NCBI RefSeq assembly: GCF_004358755.1
Contig: NZ_SMZY01000005.1
Span: 141,033 to 205,032, forward strand
Source of the DNA: Peribacillus frigoritolerans
GTDB lineage: Bacteria > Bacillota > Bacilli > Bacillales > Bacillaceae
Direction of reading: 5' to 3'
DNA: 64,000 nucleotides
In this document: positions 1 to 8,655 of the stretch, piece by piece
How positions within the stretch are numbered: the stretch's first letter is position 1
How the letters are laid out: each line of letters opens with the position of its first letter
Notes under the pieces: model-generated
The model's database searches: none
Told to the model about the DNA's origin: nothing
What the model saw: only the letters and a program-made list of their open reading frames with translations
Made by a program: the position numbers and the translations under genes

Positions 1-1
1 G

Positions 2-1456
2 CTGACCGCCTCACCTGATCCCGCAGAAGAGTTAAAAAGTGAAATTGTTGTCATTGGCTCTGGACCAGGAGGGGCATTGACAGCGTTTTATCTGGCTCAG
101 TCCGGCAGGGATGTTTTGCTGATAGAAGAAGGATCTCTGCAGAGGCTGGAATCAACAAAATCGTATTCAATTGAGGAAATGGTTGAGAAATACCGAAATG
201 GAGGTATTACTCCAATGTTTGGTTCTCCCAAAATTGTTTATGCGGAAGGTCGTGTTGTTGGAGGCGGAAGTGAAGTAAACAGCGGTTTATACCATCGCAC
301 CCCGGAACATATATTAGAAGAATGGAAAAAAAAGTTTGACGTCGATGCATTATCTATAAAGGACATGCTTCCTCACTTTGAAGCTTGTGAAGAGGCGTTA
401 TCGGTATCCTCTCTGCCCCATGAACCCTCAAAACCATCCTTAAAGCTTAAACAGGGGGCAGAAAAGATGGGGTGGGAAGCAGTAGAAGTGCCAAGGTGGT
501 TTACTTATAGTCAGGAGCGTGACAAATACGGCCGATATCTCAGCCATAAACAGTCTATGTCAAAAACGTTTATCCCCAAAGCCATTGAACATGGCTGTAA
601 ACTTCTTCATGATACCTGGATTAAGTCAATCAGGCAAAATGGAGCAAAATGGATTTTAAGCGGGAAACATCAAGACAAAAAAGAAATAGTCATTGAAACA
701 GAAACTTTATTCATTTGCTGCGGCGCTGTACAAACTGCTGCACTTTTAAGAAGAAGCGGAATCAAAAAGAACATCGGTAACTCGCTGCAGATCCATCCGA
801 CCCTTAAAGTAATTGGGCAGTTTGAAGAAAAGGTGAATGATTTTGAACTTGGGGTACCAGTTTATCAAGTTAAAAACTTTGCTCCCAGACTTAGCTTCGG
901 CTGTTCTATTAGCTCGCCTTCCTATTTAGCGGCAGGAATGATTGATCACCCTGATTTTTTAAATGAAATCGTCTCGAATTGGGAGAAGATGGCTGTTTAT
1001 TATACGATGATAACCGGGCATGGAAGAGGAACAATCCGAACCATTCCGGGCTTTAGAGATCCGGTTATACGCTATCATCTGACAGAAGAAGATTTAAGGG
1101 ATCTTTCTGAAGGTCTCTATAAGATTTCTTCCTTGCTTTTTGAAGGGGGCGCATCAGCTGTTCATCCCAGTGTAGCTGGGATGGGGAGGTTCAGTAACCC
1201 ATCACATTTGAAGGATATCCCGGAGATCCTTTCAAAAACGAAAACAAATTTAATGACAATTCATCTGTTTTCATCCTGCCCAATGGGCGAAAAGAAAGAA
1301 ATTTGCGCCGCAGATTCTTTCGGGAAAGTGCATGGTTTTTCAAATTTATACATTTCTGACGCCAGTTTGTTATGTTCTGCACCAGGGGTAAATCCTCAAG
1401 GTTCCATCATGGCAGTTTCAAGAAGGAATGTCCTTAAGTTCTTGGGTAAGCTTTAA
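2..1456 (+). CDS. GMC-family FAD-dependent oxidoreductase (5' end outside window)
   Basis: The reading frame is open from base 2, so the gene starts before the window. The visible part carries a Rossmann FAD-binding motif (VVIGSGPGGALTAFYLA) near the left edge. A GMC C-terminal signature follows: HLFSSCPMG, then VHGFSNLYISDAS, then GVNPQGSIMA, where the His and Asn are the usual catalytic pair region. GMC enzymes oxidise alcohol groups of sugars, choline or sterols using FAD; the substrate here is not evident. It is followed after 109 bp by a UbiA prenyltransferase and DprE1/DprE2-like genes, so I infer a role in modifying a lipid-linked sugar. About 485 residues are visible. The family assignment is firm and the substrate is open. 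Confidence 0.85.
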   Translation: MTASPDPAEELKSEIVVIGSGPGGALTAFYLAQSGRDVLLIEEGSLQRLESTKSYSIEEMVEKYRNGGITPMFGSPKIVYAEGRVVGGGSEVNSGLYHRTPEHILEEWKKKFDVDALSIKDMLPHFEACEEALSVSSLPHEPSKPSLKLKQGAEKMGWEAVEVPRWFTYSQERDKYGRYLSHKQSMSKTFIPKAIEHGCKLLHDTWIKSIRQNGAKWILSGKHQDKKEIVIETETLFICCGAVQTAALLRRSGIKKNIGNSLQIHPTLKVIGQFEEKVNDFELGVPVYQVKNFAPRLSFGCSISSPSYLAAGMIDHPDFLNEIVSNWEKMAVYYTMITGHGRGTIRTIPGFRDPVIRYHLTEEDLRDLSEGLYKISSLLFEGGASAVHPSVAGMGRFSNPSHLKDIPEILSKTKTNLMTIHLFSSCPMGEKKEICAADSFGKVHGFSNLYISDASLLCSAPGVNPQGSIMAVSRRNVLKFLGKL

Positions 1457-1565
1457 AAATAACAGTAAGCTTATACCTATTTTCCTGAGAACACTTCACA
1501 GTTTATGCAGACAATCATATGATGGACTAAATTCATCTATGGAGGATTACTGATGATCTATAACA

Positions 1566-2456
1566 ATGAAGTGGTTAATCATGGAACTCTCTAGTATACC
1601 AAAGGGAGCGTATCTTCTCTTTAAACAATTACGTCCAAAACAATGGACCAAAAATCTCATTGTCTTTGCAGCTCCCCTTTTCTCGATGCAGCTTATGCAT
1701 GAAGGTGTGTTTTTAAAGTCCTTAATCGGTTTCTTTTTATTTTGTTTCGTTTCGAGCTGCGTATATATCCTGAACGATTTTGTTGACCGGAAAGCTGACA
1801 GGATGCACCCTGAAAAAAAACATCGCCCGATGGCTTCTGGTGCTCTAAATCCCCTTTTGGCACTGACATTCGGATTTCTCCTTCTTATTTCCTCCATATG
1901 GGCAGCAAACATATTTAATTCTTTATTTGCGATATGCCTATCCATTTATTTCATTATAAATGTGCTCTACTCCTTGAAGTTAAAACATATCGTCTTGCTG
2001 GATATTTTATTAATTGCATCAGGCTTTGTATTGCGGGCAGTTGGTGGCGCTCTTGTTATTAATGTGCCTTTAACAGAATGGTTTTTACTTTGTGCTTTAT
2101 GGTTATCGATGTTCCTGGCTGTCAGTAAGAGGAGACATGAGCTTTTTTTACTGCAAAAAACACAAGAAACACATCGCAAAGTCTTAAAAAATTATTCCAT
2201 CGCGCTGCTTGACCAATATAATAGCATCTTTACTACTGCCACTATCATTAGTTACGCTCTCTTCGCTTTTAGTTCGGAACACTCAGAAATATTGATGTGG
2301 AGTATTCCATTGGTACTTTACGGGATCTGCCGCTACCTTTATTTAATTCATCAGGAGGGAAAAGGAGGCAAACCGGAACAAGTTTTACTGGAAGATAAAC
2401 CAATATTAATAACGACTATCATATATGTTCTTTATATTTTTATTACTCTTACCTGA
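1566..2456 (+). CDS. UbiA-family polyprenyl-phosphate phosphoribosyltransferase-like membrane protein
   Basis: This 296-aa integral membrane protein has the UbiA aspartate motif NDFVDRKAD near residue 70, followed by KKHRPMASGAL. The segments LKHIVLLDILLIASGFVLRA and SKRRHELFL resemble the DPPR synthase branch (Rv3806c type). That branch transfers 5-phosphoribose from PRPP to decaprenyl phosphate. The DprE1- and DprE2-like genes just downstream support this reading over quinone or heme prenylation. The start is uncertain: ATG 1566 and ATG 1581 both lack a good Shine-Dalgarno. The strong GGAGG at 1541 instead serves a 13-codon overlapping frame at 1553-1594. The polyprenyl length and the exact sugar are inferences. 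Confidence 0.82.
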   Translation: MKWLIMELSSIPKGAYLLFKQLRPKQWTKNLIVFAAPLFSMQLMHEGVFLKSLIGFFLFCFVSSCVYILNDFVDRKADRMHPEKKHRPMASGALNPLLALTFGFLLLISSIWAANIFNSLFAICLSIYFIINVLYSLKLKHIVLLDILLIASGFVLRAVGGALVINVPLTEWFLLCALWLSMFLAVSKRRHELFLLQKTQETHRKVLKNYSIALLDQYNSIFTTATIISYALFAFSSEHSEILMWSIPLVLYGICRYLYLIHQEGKGGKPEQVLLEDKPILITTIIYVLYIFITLT

Positions 2457-2565
2457 ATAAAAATCAGTGAGGCAACAAGATTTTGTGAGAATTTCCCTCA
2501 TACCAGGAGTCTTTATGCCCAAAACAGCTTTTGTCAAAAATACGACAGATGAAAGGAACTAAAAA

Positions 2566-3921
2566 ATGTTTCGTAAAGAGAAAATAGGCGGATGGGGGAA
2601 TTACCCCATAGAAGAATGTTTCGTTTATCGGCCTGAAAATCTGAGTGATTTAAGGGAACTGGTTGAATGGCAGGATGATTCGTGCAGAATTTCAAGGGGA
2701 AATGGCAGAAGCTATGGGGATACAGCCTTAAACGGGGGTCATTCGCTTCTCTTACTGACAAAATTTAATCGGTTCCTCTCATTTGATTCTGAAAAAGGGA
2801 TTTTGGAATGTGAAGGCGGAACGATGCTCGAAGAAATCATTGAGTTCTTTTTGCCGAGAGGATATTTCCTGCCCGTCACTCCAGGGACAAAATTCGTTAC
2901 TTTAGGCGGAGCTATTGCGAATGATGTTCATGGAAAAAATCATCACCGTGGGGGCTGTCTTTCTGAACACATTTTGGATTTTAAGCTGCTGACGGCCTCA
3001 GGAGAAATCCTGACATGTTCAAGAGTGCAAAACAAGGATTTATTTTGGGCAACGGCAGGCGGAATTGGACTTACCGGAATCATCCTAAGCGCACGTATTC
3101 GACTGATCCAAATCGAAAGTGCCATGATCGATGTTGACTATCTCATAGCCAAGAACCTTGAGGAAGCATTCGAGTTGTTCCGTCAGCATGATCATAAGTA
3201 TGAGTATTCTGTTGCTTGGATTGATTGCTTGGCAGCTGGAGAAGCGCTTGGACGTTCTGTTTTGATGTTAGGGAATCATTCTCCTCGTACAAAAATAAAC
3301 ACACATTCACTCGAAACAAAGACTGCATTCAAATGGAATGTACCGGCTTCAATGCCTCCTTCTCTATTAAACCCATTGACTATTAAAGGATTTAATCAAT
3401 TCTATTACAGCTCTTTCAAGGACGGATCTCATAAAACCATCGATTATAATTCCTACTTTTATCCTTTGGATTCCATTCTGAACTGGAATCGCCTATATGG
3501 GAAAAAAGGGTTTGTCCAGTATCAGGCCGTCTTTCCGGAAGAGACCAGCATGGCAGGATTGACAGAGATGCTAAAGAAGCTGAGCGAATCTAAAAGAGCT
3601 TCTTTCTTGGCAGTACTAAAAAGTTTTGGATCACAAAACGAGGGTCTGCTGTCCTTTCCTTATAAAGGACATACACTGGCTCTTGATTTTCCGGTTAAAG
3701 ACGGCACCATTTTTCCATTTTTAAAGGAACTGGATGAATTGGTTCTTCGTTACAATGGCCGAATATACCTTGCTAAAGATTCAGTATTAGATCAACGCAC
3801 CTTTGAGGCGATGTATCCTGATTTGGATAAGTTCAAAAAGATAAAAAAGGAAATCGATCCAAAAGGCATATTTTCATCTTCCATGTCCAGAAGACTTGCG
3901 ATAACGGGGGAAGGTCTATGA
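2566..3921 (+). CDS. DprE1-like FAD-dependent decaprenylphosphoryl-ribose 2-oxidase
   Basis: This 451-aa FAD-binding oxidoreductase matches DprE1 along its length. It has GWGNYP at the N-terminus, RGNGRSYGDTALNGG at about 44-58 and PGTKFVTLGGAIANDVHGKNHH at about 106-127. WATAGGIGLTGII follows, and the C-terminal part has GRIYLAKDS and MYPDLDKF. Mycobacterial DprE1 oxidises C2 of decaprenylphosphoryl-ribose as the first half of epimerisation to arabinose. The active-site lysine (Lys418 in M. tuberculosis) is kept as Lys404. The position of Cys387, the covalent target of benzothiazinones, is Ala372. The gene overlaps the next by 4 bp (ATGA), as expected for partners. The Shine-Dalgarno is GAAAGGA. 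Confidence 0.88.
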   Translation: MFRKEKIGGWGNYPIEECFVYRPENLSDLRELVEWQDDSCRISRGNGRSYGDTALNGGHSLLLLTKFNRFLSFDSEKGILECEGGTMLEEIIEFFLPRGYFLPVTPGTKFVTLGGAIANDVHGKNHHRGGCLSEHILDFKLLTASGEILTCSRVQNKDLFWATAGGIGLTGIILSARIRLIQIESAMIDVDYLIAKNLEEAFELFRQHDHKYEYSVAWIDCLAAGEALGRSVLMLGNHSPRTKINTHSLETKTAFKWNVPASMPPSLLNPLTIKGFNQFYYSSFKDGSHKTIDYNSYFYPLDSILNWNRLYGKKGFVQYQAVFPEETSMAGLTEMLKKLSESKRASFLAVLKSFGSQNEGLLSFPYKGHTLALDFPVKDGTIFPFLKELDELVLRYNGRIYLAKDSVLDQRTFEAMYPDLDKFKKIKKEIDPKGIFSSSMSRRLAITGEGL

Positions 3922-4658
3922 ACCAGGTACTTATTGCATGTGCAACGTCTGGAATCTCAAAAGCGTTAGCTTATCATTTAGCCTCCAACAAGGTAAACCT
4001 CATTCTTGCGGGTAGAAACATGGAAGAACTGGAGAGGCTTGCAGCCGATCTGGAAATCCGGTATGGAATCCATTCAAAGACCATCTATTTTGACGCTTTA
4101 AAAGAAGAAAACTATTCGGGATTTTTTAATAAATGCATAGAACTTGGAGGACATTTGGACGGAATGATTCTATCCTATGGGCTCATGTCTGACCAAAAAG
4201 AAATGGAACAAAACGGTTCCCTGATCCGTGAAATGATGTACGTTAATTTTACGTCTTCCGTTTTACTTCTTGAAGAAGCAGCCAGGTATTTTGAGAAGAA
4301 ACAAGACGGTTTTATTTGTGCCATATCTTCCGTTGCCGGAGATCGCGGCAGACGGAGCAATTACATTTATGGTGCTTCGAAAGGGGGCATGACGGTTTAT
4401 TTGCAGGGGTTAAGAAATCGGCTTGCTCATTCAAAGGTAAATGTACTTACCGTGAAACCCGGTTTTGTAGACACAAAAATGACCTATGGTTTACTCAAGC
4501 CAACCATTCTAGTAGCCAGTCCCCAAAAAATAGCCGCCTCGATTTACAAGTCTATTATAAAGAAAAAAGAGATTCTCTATACTCCGTGGTTTTGGCTTTA
4601 TATTATGAACATCATTCGATTGATTCCTGAAAAACTATTTAAACTAATGAAATGGTAA
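3918..4658 (+). CDS. DprE2-like short-chain dehydrogenase (2-keto reductase)
   Basis: This 246-aa SDR has an N-terminal nucleotide-binding segment (CATSGISKALAYHLA) and the catalytic Ser-Tyr-Lys arrangement (ISSVAG, then YGASKGGM). VKPGFVDTKMT follows. The C-terminal extension with ILYTPWFWLYIMNIIRLIPEK resembles mycobacterial DprE2, which reduces the 2-keto intermediate to the arabinose form. It is translationally coupled to the DprE1-like gene by an ATGA overlap. The two genes therefore probably form a two-step epimerase acting on a polyprenyl-phosphoryl pentose at the inner face of the membrane. Confidence 0.85.
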   Translation: MNQVLIACATSGISKALAYHLASNKVNLILAGRNMEELERLAADLEIRYGIHSKTIYFDALKEENYSGFFNKCIELGGHLDGMILSYGLMSDQKEMEQNGSLIREMMYVNFTSSVLLLEEAARYFEKKQDGFICAISSVAGDRGRRSNYIYGASKGGMTVYLQGLRNRLAHSKVNVLTVKPGFVDTKMTYGLLKPTILVASPQKIAASIYKSIIKKKEILYTPWFWLYIMNIIRLIPEKLFKLMKW

Positions 4659-4671
4659 GGATGCTGCAGCC

Positions 4672-5634
4672 ATGGTCAAACAAAAAAAAGAACTGGATAG
4701 GAAAAAAAACCTTTCATCCAAAATTGTCACAGGCTTCATAATGGGGGTTATAACCCTTTCCGTCTTTCTTCTTTGGGGAGATGTTCAGAAAATAAAAGGA
4801 ACGGTGCTGTCAATCGAATGGTCCGTTATCATTTTTGCGACTGTATGCACTTTAATTAGTTATGTTTTTCGGTTCATCAAATGGCATTACCTGCTTAACC
4901 AGCAAAAAATCGAATTAAATGTCAAAGACAGTTTCAATATTTGGTTTATTGGCCATTGCATGTCTATGACACCTGGAAAAATAGGGGAATTCATAAAGTC
5001 GTATTCGTTGAAAAAATGTTTTCGGGTAGAGGTACATGTGTCTGCTCCCGTTATTTTTACGGATTTATTGACTGATTTTCTTGCAATGGTTTTATTGGCT
5101 TCGCTGGGAGTTGTTATTTTTCAGTTTGGTTTTCTCTTTTTTCTTACCGTTCTGATTGGCAGTATCATGCTGCTCGTCATTTTACAGTCGAAGAAAACGG
5201 TTGGCTGGATCATCGGAAAAATATCTATGTTTTCTGCCTTCCGAAAGTACAAGGAACAAATGGAACTGTTTTATGACAGTATTTACCGGTTAATCAGCCT
5301 GAAAAATTCATTGATTTCATTTGGACTAAGTTTAGTTGCATGGTTTATGGAATGCGTGTCCATGCTTATTATCCTCAATGGACTGGGCATAGACCTTCAT
5401 CTTCTCCATTCGATTTTCATTTTCTCGTTTTCAACGTTAGCGGGAGCATTATCGATGATTCCCGGCGGGTTGGGGATTGCAGAAGGCAGTTTAACAGGGA
5501 TGCTGCTTTATTTCGGACTTGATAAGTCAATCGCTGTTTCCGTGACATTAATGGTTCGATTAGTCACCTTGTGGCTGGGTTTTTTTGTCGGCTTACTCGT
5601 TTATTTAAGAACAAGAAAAAGGTATCTGCTTTAA
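4672..5634 (+). CDS. Flippase-like integral membrane protein (LPG synthase TM / UPF0104 family)
   Basis: This 320-aa polytopic protein has about eight hydrophobic segments. The family landmarks are FRFIKWHYLL near the first third, SMTPGKIGEFIKSY, and the C-terminal SMIPGGLGIAEGSLTGML. These belong to the lysylphosphatidylglycerol-synthetase TM or flippase-like family (PF03706 type). Members without a catalytic soluble domain are often found with lipid-linked sugar genes. It starts 13 bp after the DprE2-like gene and is followed by a DUF212 protein. I infer a role in moving or handling the polyprenyl-phosphoryl sugar across the membrane; this is not shown by the sequence itself. Confidence 0.75.
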   Translation: MVKQKKELDRKKNLSSKIVTGFIMGVITLSVFLLWGDVQKIKGTVLSIEWSVIIFATVCTLISYVFRFIKWHYLLNQQKIELNVKDSFNIWFIGHCMSMTPGKIGEFIKSYSLKKCFRVEVHVSAPVIFTDLLTDFLAMVLLASLGVVIFQFGFLFFLTVLIGSIMLLVILQSKKTVGWIIGKISMFSAFRKYKEQMELFYDSIYRLISLKNSLISFGLSLVAWFMECVSMLIILNGLGIDLHLLHSIFIFSFSTLAGALSMIPGGLGIAEGSLTGMLLYFGLDKSIAVSVTLMVRLVTLWLGFFVGLLVYLRTRKRYLL

Positions 5635-5650
5635 GTGGAGGATGATAAGA

Positions 5651-6073
5651 ATGTTGTATTTCCTGGCACCTTTCCTTGGATGGCTCGTTTCCGGATCAAT
5701 GAAATTTCTTATTCATTATTATCAATACGGCTATAAGCATGCATTAAGGAAAATTGGAAATGGCGGATTTCCAAGCACCCATACAACGGTTGTAATGACT
5801 CCAACAACATTGATTGGGCTAAACGAAGGGTTTTTCAGTCCTCTTTTTGGATTAGGAATAACGATCCTATGGCTTGTATTCATTGATGCAACAGGTTTAA
5901 GAAGATATGTCGGTGAACATGCAAAAAGATTGAACACCTTGAATCGAAGATTTGCAGCTGAAGATCTAAACAAATTACTGAGAGAAGAGGTTGGCCATTC
6001 AAAAATAGAGGTTCTTGGTGGAATCATCCTCGGTTTTCTGCTTGGTTTGCTAATAAATACTCTTGGAAATTAG
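5651..6073 (+). CDS. DUF212 / divergent PAP2-type membrane protein
   Basis: This small membrane protein of 140 aa contains GNGGFPSTHTTVV, the hallmark PSxH motif of the DUF212 (YuiD-like) divergent PAP2 family. A conserved C-terminal helix reads LREEVGHSKIEVLGGIILG. In mycobacteria a PAP2-type phosphatase (Rv3807c) adjoins the UbiA prenyltransferase and is thought to remove the 5-phosphate from decaprenylphosphoryl-phosphoribose. A similar job here would complete the pathway, but that is inference. ATG 5651 is chosen because it lies 11 bp after GGAGG; the in-frame ATG at 5642 is too close. It ends the first gene block. Confidence 0.75.
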   Translation: MLYFLAPFLGWLVSGSMKFLIHYYQYGYKHALRKIGNGGFPSTHTTVVMTPTTLIGLNEGFFSPLFGLGITILWLVFIDATGLRRYVGEHAKRLNTLNRRFAAEDLNKLLREEVGHSKIEVLGGIILGFLLGLLINTLGN

Positions 6074-6288
6074 CTTCTTGAGATTCGCCGCTTGTTTAAG
6101 CTCAGGTCAAAAGATAAGGTCTGCACTTGGTCCAGCTGCACGGCGTCTGAGTTTCCTAAGTGCGCTTATGATCTGTAAGCAAGACGGCTGCTTTCCTTAC
6201 GTCTTCGCTGCATTGCATCGAAAATCCCAAATGATGTAACTTTCGTATTATAAAAAGATACTGTAAAGGAAAGGAGAATTATCAGGTT
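6074..6288. other. Gene-free spacer between the two halves of the glycan cluster
   Basis: I see no gene in these 215 bases. Around 6128-6145 there is a stretch resembling the start of the intergenic repeat found at the right end of the window (TGGTCCAGCTGCACGGCG against TTGTCTAGCTCCACCGCC). It is followed by GC-richer sequence with short inverted segments. It may be a degraded relative of that repeat. The last 25 bases carry the Shine-Dalgarno AAAGGAAAGGAG of the following TTG-start gene. Confidence 0.4.
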
Positions 6289-7875
6289 TTGAAAAAGATA
6301 AAGAAATTTATTCAATCAAGAAATGAATTTGTTATTCCCATTCTCTTTGCTATCCTTTTAGTTCCACTATCATATTTTCATAATACATTCGAAGAATGGG
6401 ATGGCGTCATGCAATTATTTGCCGGCCGCGCTATTTTTGACGGAGAAGGGTATGCAGGATGGCCCTCCCACTATTGGCCGCCATTGTATTCATTGCTTGC
6501 AGGTTTCCTTGATTTATTTATGCCTGGATTTTTAGCATCTAAGCTCATCTCGCATGCTGCCGGGGTTCTGCTTCTTTATGTGGTCTATAAGTTAGCCATG
6601 GAACTAACGAAGGATAAGTCGACCGCCTTTCTGTCACAACTGTTTTTAGTAGTAAATCCGCTCTATTTGCTCTCCTCCCTTCAGGCTGAAAATCATATGC
6701 TGGATTCTCTTTTTTTTGTATCAAGCATTTTATTATTATTTCAATCATTGAAATTCCCTGGATCTAAACAATTTATTGTTTTAGGCGTGATGGCTGGATT
6801 AGCAGGATTAACAAGGTATACGAGTTATATCCTTGTTCCATTAATCATATTAACCCTCTTACTTGCATTTAATTGGAAAAAGGCATGGAAACCGCTAATA
6901 TTATTTGTTGTTTCTTTTTCGGTTGTTTCATCTCCATGGTGGCTCCATAACACACTTCTGAATGGGTCACCTTTTGCTACATGGCAATATATTAACATCG
7001 GGTATGGGCTGTTTGATCGAAATCCATTATGGTGGTGGAAATGGCATGCAGACTATAACGGGATTTCAGATATCATTATGTCGAATCCCTGGGCATTTAT
7101 CCAGCATGTATTTTCAAATATGCTGATAAGTCTCCTTTTAATGGTAGGAACTTGCACGGCTTTAAGTCCTTTTGTTCTGCCTGCCTGGATAAGCAGCCCA
7201 TTTAGGATCAAGAGGATATACTCAGTAAGTCTGTTAACTGGTGTGGTTTTATTTATTATTCTAGTCTCACAAGCGTTTGTGTTTCCACAGGTTTTTCTTA
7301 GCTGGACTGTTGTGTTCACTATTTTATCCATTCATTTTATCATCACATTCTTAGTCCGGTATGAAAGAAGGCACTCGTTTTTAAAGATGATGTTAAAAAG
7401 TGTAATAAGTATATTATTTTGGTGTGGATTTTTGACTACGGGTTATTTAACGCATCAATACATTAAAGGGGACGATTACGATGGCGGACAGCTGGCAGAT
7501 TACAAAGCTATCACTGAGACACTTAAAGCCTATGATCCCGATATCGAGCATAAAACAGTGATGGCAGTAAATCCTGCATGGGCCTACTACTTAGGATCAC
7601 AATTTATAATGATGCCTTTGTATTATGAAGGAGAGGTAGCTGGAATTTATTCCTACGAAGCTCTTGATGAAAAAGTCATTCAGCATGCACAAAACACCTA
7701 TGGCAGCCCGTTCATTCCGCCTGTAAAAAGTGACTATCTTATTTTTGATCGATTTACGGTAAATTACCTTCCTCAGTTTTCCTTTTTATTTAATCCGCAC
7801 TCTAGTCAAGTCCCGTCTAATTTTCATTTAGTTTATCAGTCGAAAGAAGTTGTAGTTTATGAATTAGAAGAGTGA
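6289..7875 (+). CDS. GT-C (family 39-like) membrane glycosyltransferase
   Basis: This 528-aa polytopic protein has a GT-C/ArnT-like topology. A first TM segment (VIPILFAILLVPLSYF) is followed by an acidic loop with EEWDGVMQLFAGRAIF and GWPSHYWPPLYSLLAGF. Many hydrophobic segments follow, and the C-terminal domain from about residue 400 is soluble. GT39/GT83-type enzymes use polyprenyl-phosphate sugars as donors on the outer face of the membrane. This protein is therefore a candidate consumer of the polyprenyl-phosphoryl pentose inferred from the genes to its left. It starts with TTG behind AAAGGAAAGGAG. The acceptor is unknown. Confidence 0.75.
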   Translation: MKKIKKFIQSRNEFVIPILFAILLVPLSYFHNTFEEWDGVMQLFAGRAIFDGEGYAGWPSHYWPPLYSLLAGFLDLFMPGFLASKLISHAAGVLLLYVVYKLAMELTKDKSTAFLSQLFLVVNPLYLLSSLQAENHMLDSLFFVSSILLLFQSLKFPGSKQFIVLGVMAGLAGLTRYTSYILVPLIILTLLLAFNWKKAWKPLILFVVSFSVVSSPWWLHNTLLNGSPFATWQYINIGYGLFDRNPLWWWKWHADYNGISDIIMSNPWAFIQHVFSNMLISLLLMVGTCTALSPFVLPAWISSPFRIKRIYSVSLLTGVVLFIILVSQAFVFPQVFLSWTVVFTILSIHFIITFLVRYERRHSFLKMMLKSVISILFWCGFLTTGYLTHQYIKGDDYDGGQLADYKAITETLKAYDPDIEHKTVMAVNPAWAYYLGSQFIMMPLYYEGEVAGIYSYEALDEKVIQHAQNTYGSPFIPPVKSDYLIFDRFTVNYLPQFSFLFNPHSSQVPSNFHLVYQSKEVVVYELEE

Positions 7876-7977
7876 TCCCGTCTGAAAAATGAGTTAAATC
7901 AAAGACTTATCACTTAGTAAGTGTAAATACATTTTAAGATTTCATAAATCGATAAAGAAAATAGAAAGGACAATAAA

Positions 7978-8598
7978 ATGGAAGATAAGCAAATCGTTTT
8001 TAAGGATTACGCTTCAATGTTGTGGAAATATTCCTGGATGGTTGTATTAATCACTTTGCTTTTCACCACTGCAAGTGCTGTTATGAGTTTTTACGTGATT
8101 AAACCGATTTATCAAGCACAGGCTGAAATTTTAGTAAACGAGGTAAATGATGAAGACGAAGAGCATCTCATCAATCTTGACAATCAATTTGATTTAATGG
8201 GTACGTATATAGAGATTTTAAAAAGCCCCCGTACTGTTGAAGGTGTGGAAAAGGAACTTGCCAAGACGGGTGATATGGAGAACCTTGAACAAAAAGTGCA
8301 AATTGAGGGTGCTGAAGATGCACTGGTCATTAAAATTAAAGTTCAAAACGAATCCCCTCAGAAAGCAGCTGAAATTGCCAATATCTATGCCGAGTATTTC
8401 CAAAAGGATATTCAGGAGTTAATGAAAATCGATAACGTACAGCTCCTTTCCAAGGCCAAAAGCAATTATGCACCGGTAAATCCAAATCCCTTATTTATTA
8501 TTAGCATTGGCTTTGTACTGGGAATCATGATATCCTCATTGATTGTTTTTTTGCTTGGAAAACCTGATAGGAAAACGAAAAACAGTGATAGGGGATAA
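7978..8598 (+). CDS. Wzz/YveK-like chain-length regulator
   Basis: This 206-aa protein has an N-terminal TM (about 18-40), an extracytoplasmic region beginning YQAQAEILVNE, and a C-terminal TM (about 172-192). The C-terminal TM is preceded by the proline-rich Wzz signature (YAPVNPNPLF). It fits the short Gram-positive Wzz/CapA modulators that control polysaccharide chain length, usually with a BY-kinase. No kinase gene is in the window. It begins behind GAAAGGAC and sits just upstream of the nonulosonic acid genes, which suggests that the cluster makes a polymer. Confidence 0.82.
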   Translation: MEDKQIVFKDYASMLWKYSWMVVLITLLFTTASAVMSFYVIKPIYQAQAEILVNEVNDEDEEHLINLDNQFDLMGTYIEILKSPRTVEGVEKELAKTGDMENLEQKVQIEGAEDALVIKIKVQNESPQKAAEIANIYAEYFQKDIQELMKIDNVQLLSKAKSNYAPVNPNPLFIISIGFVLGIMISSLIVFLLGKPDRKTKNSDRG

Positions 8599-8655
8599 AA
8601 TGCATTCATATATTGTGATGGAATAACAATTAGCTTCTTAATCCCAAAAAAATGA

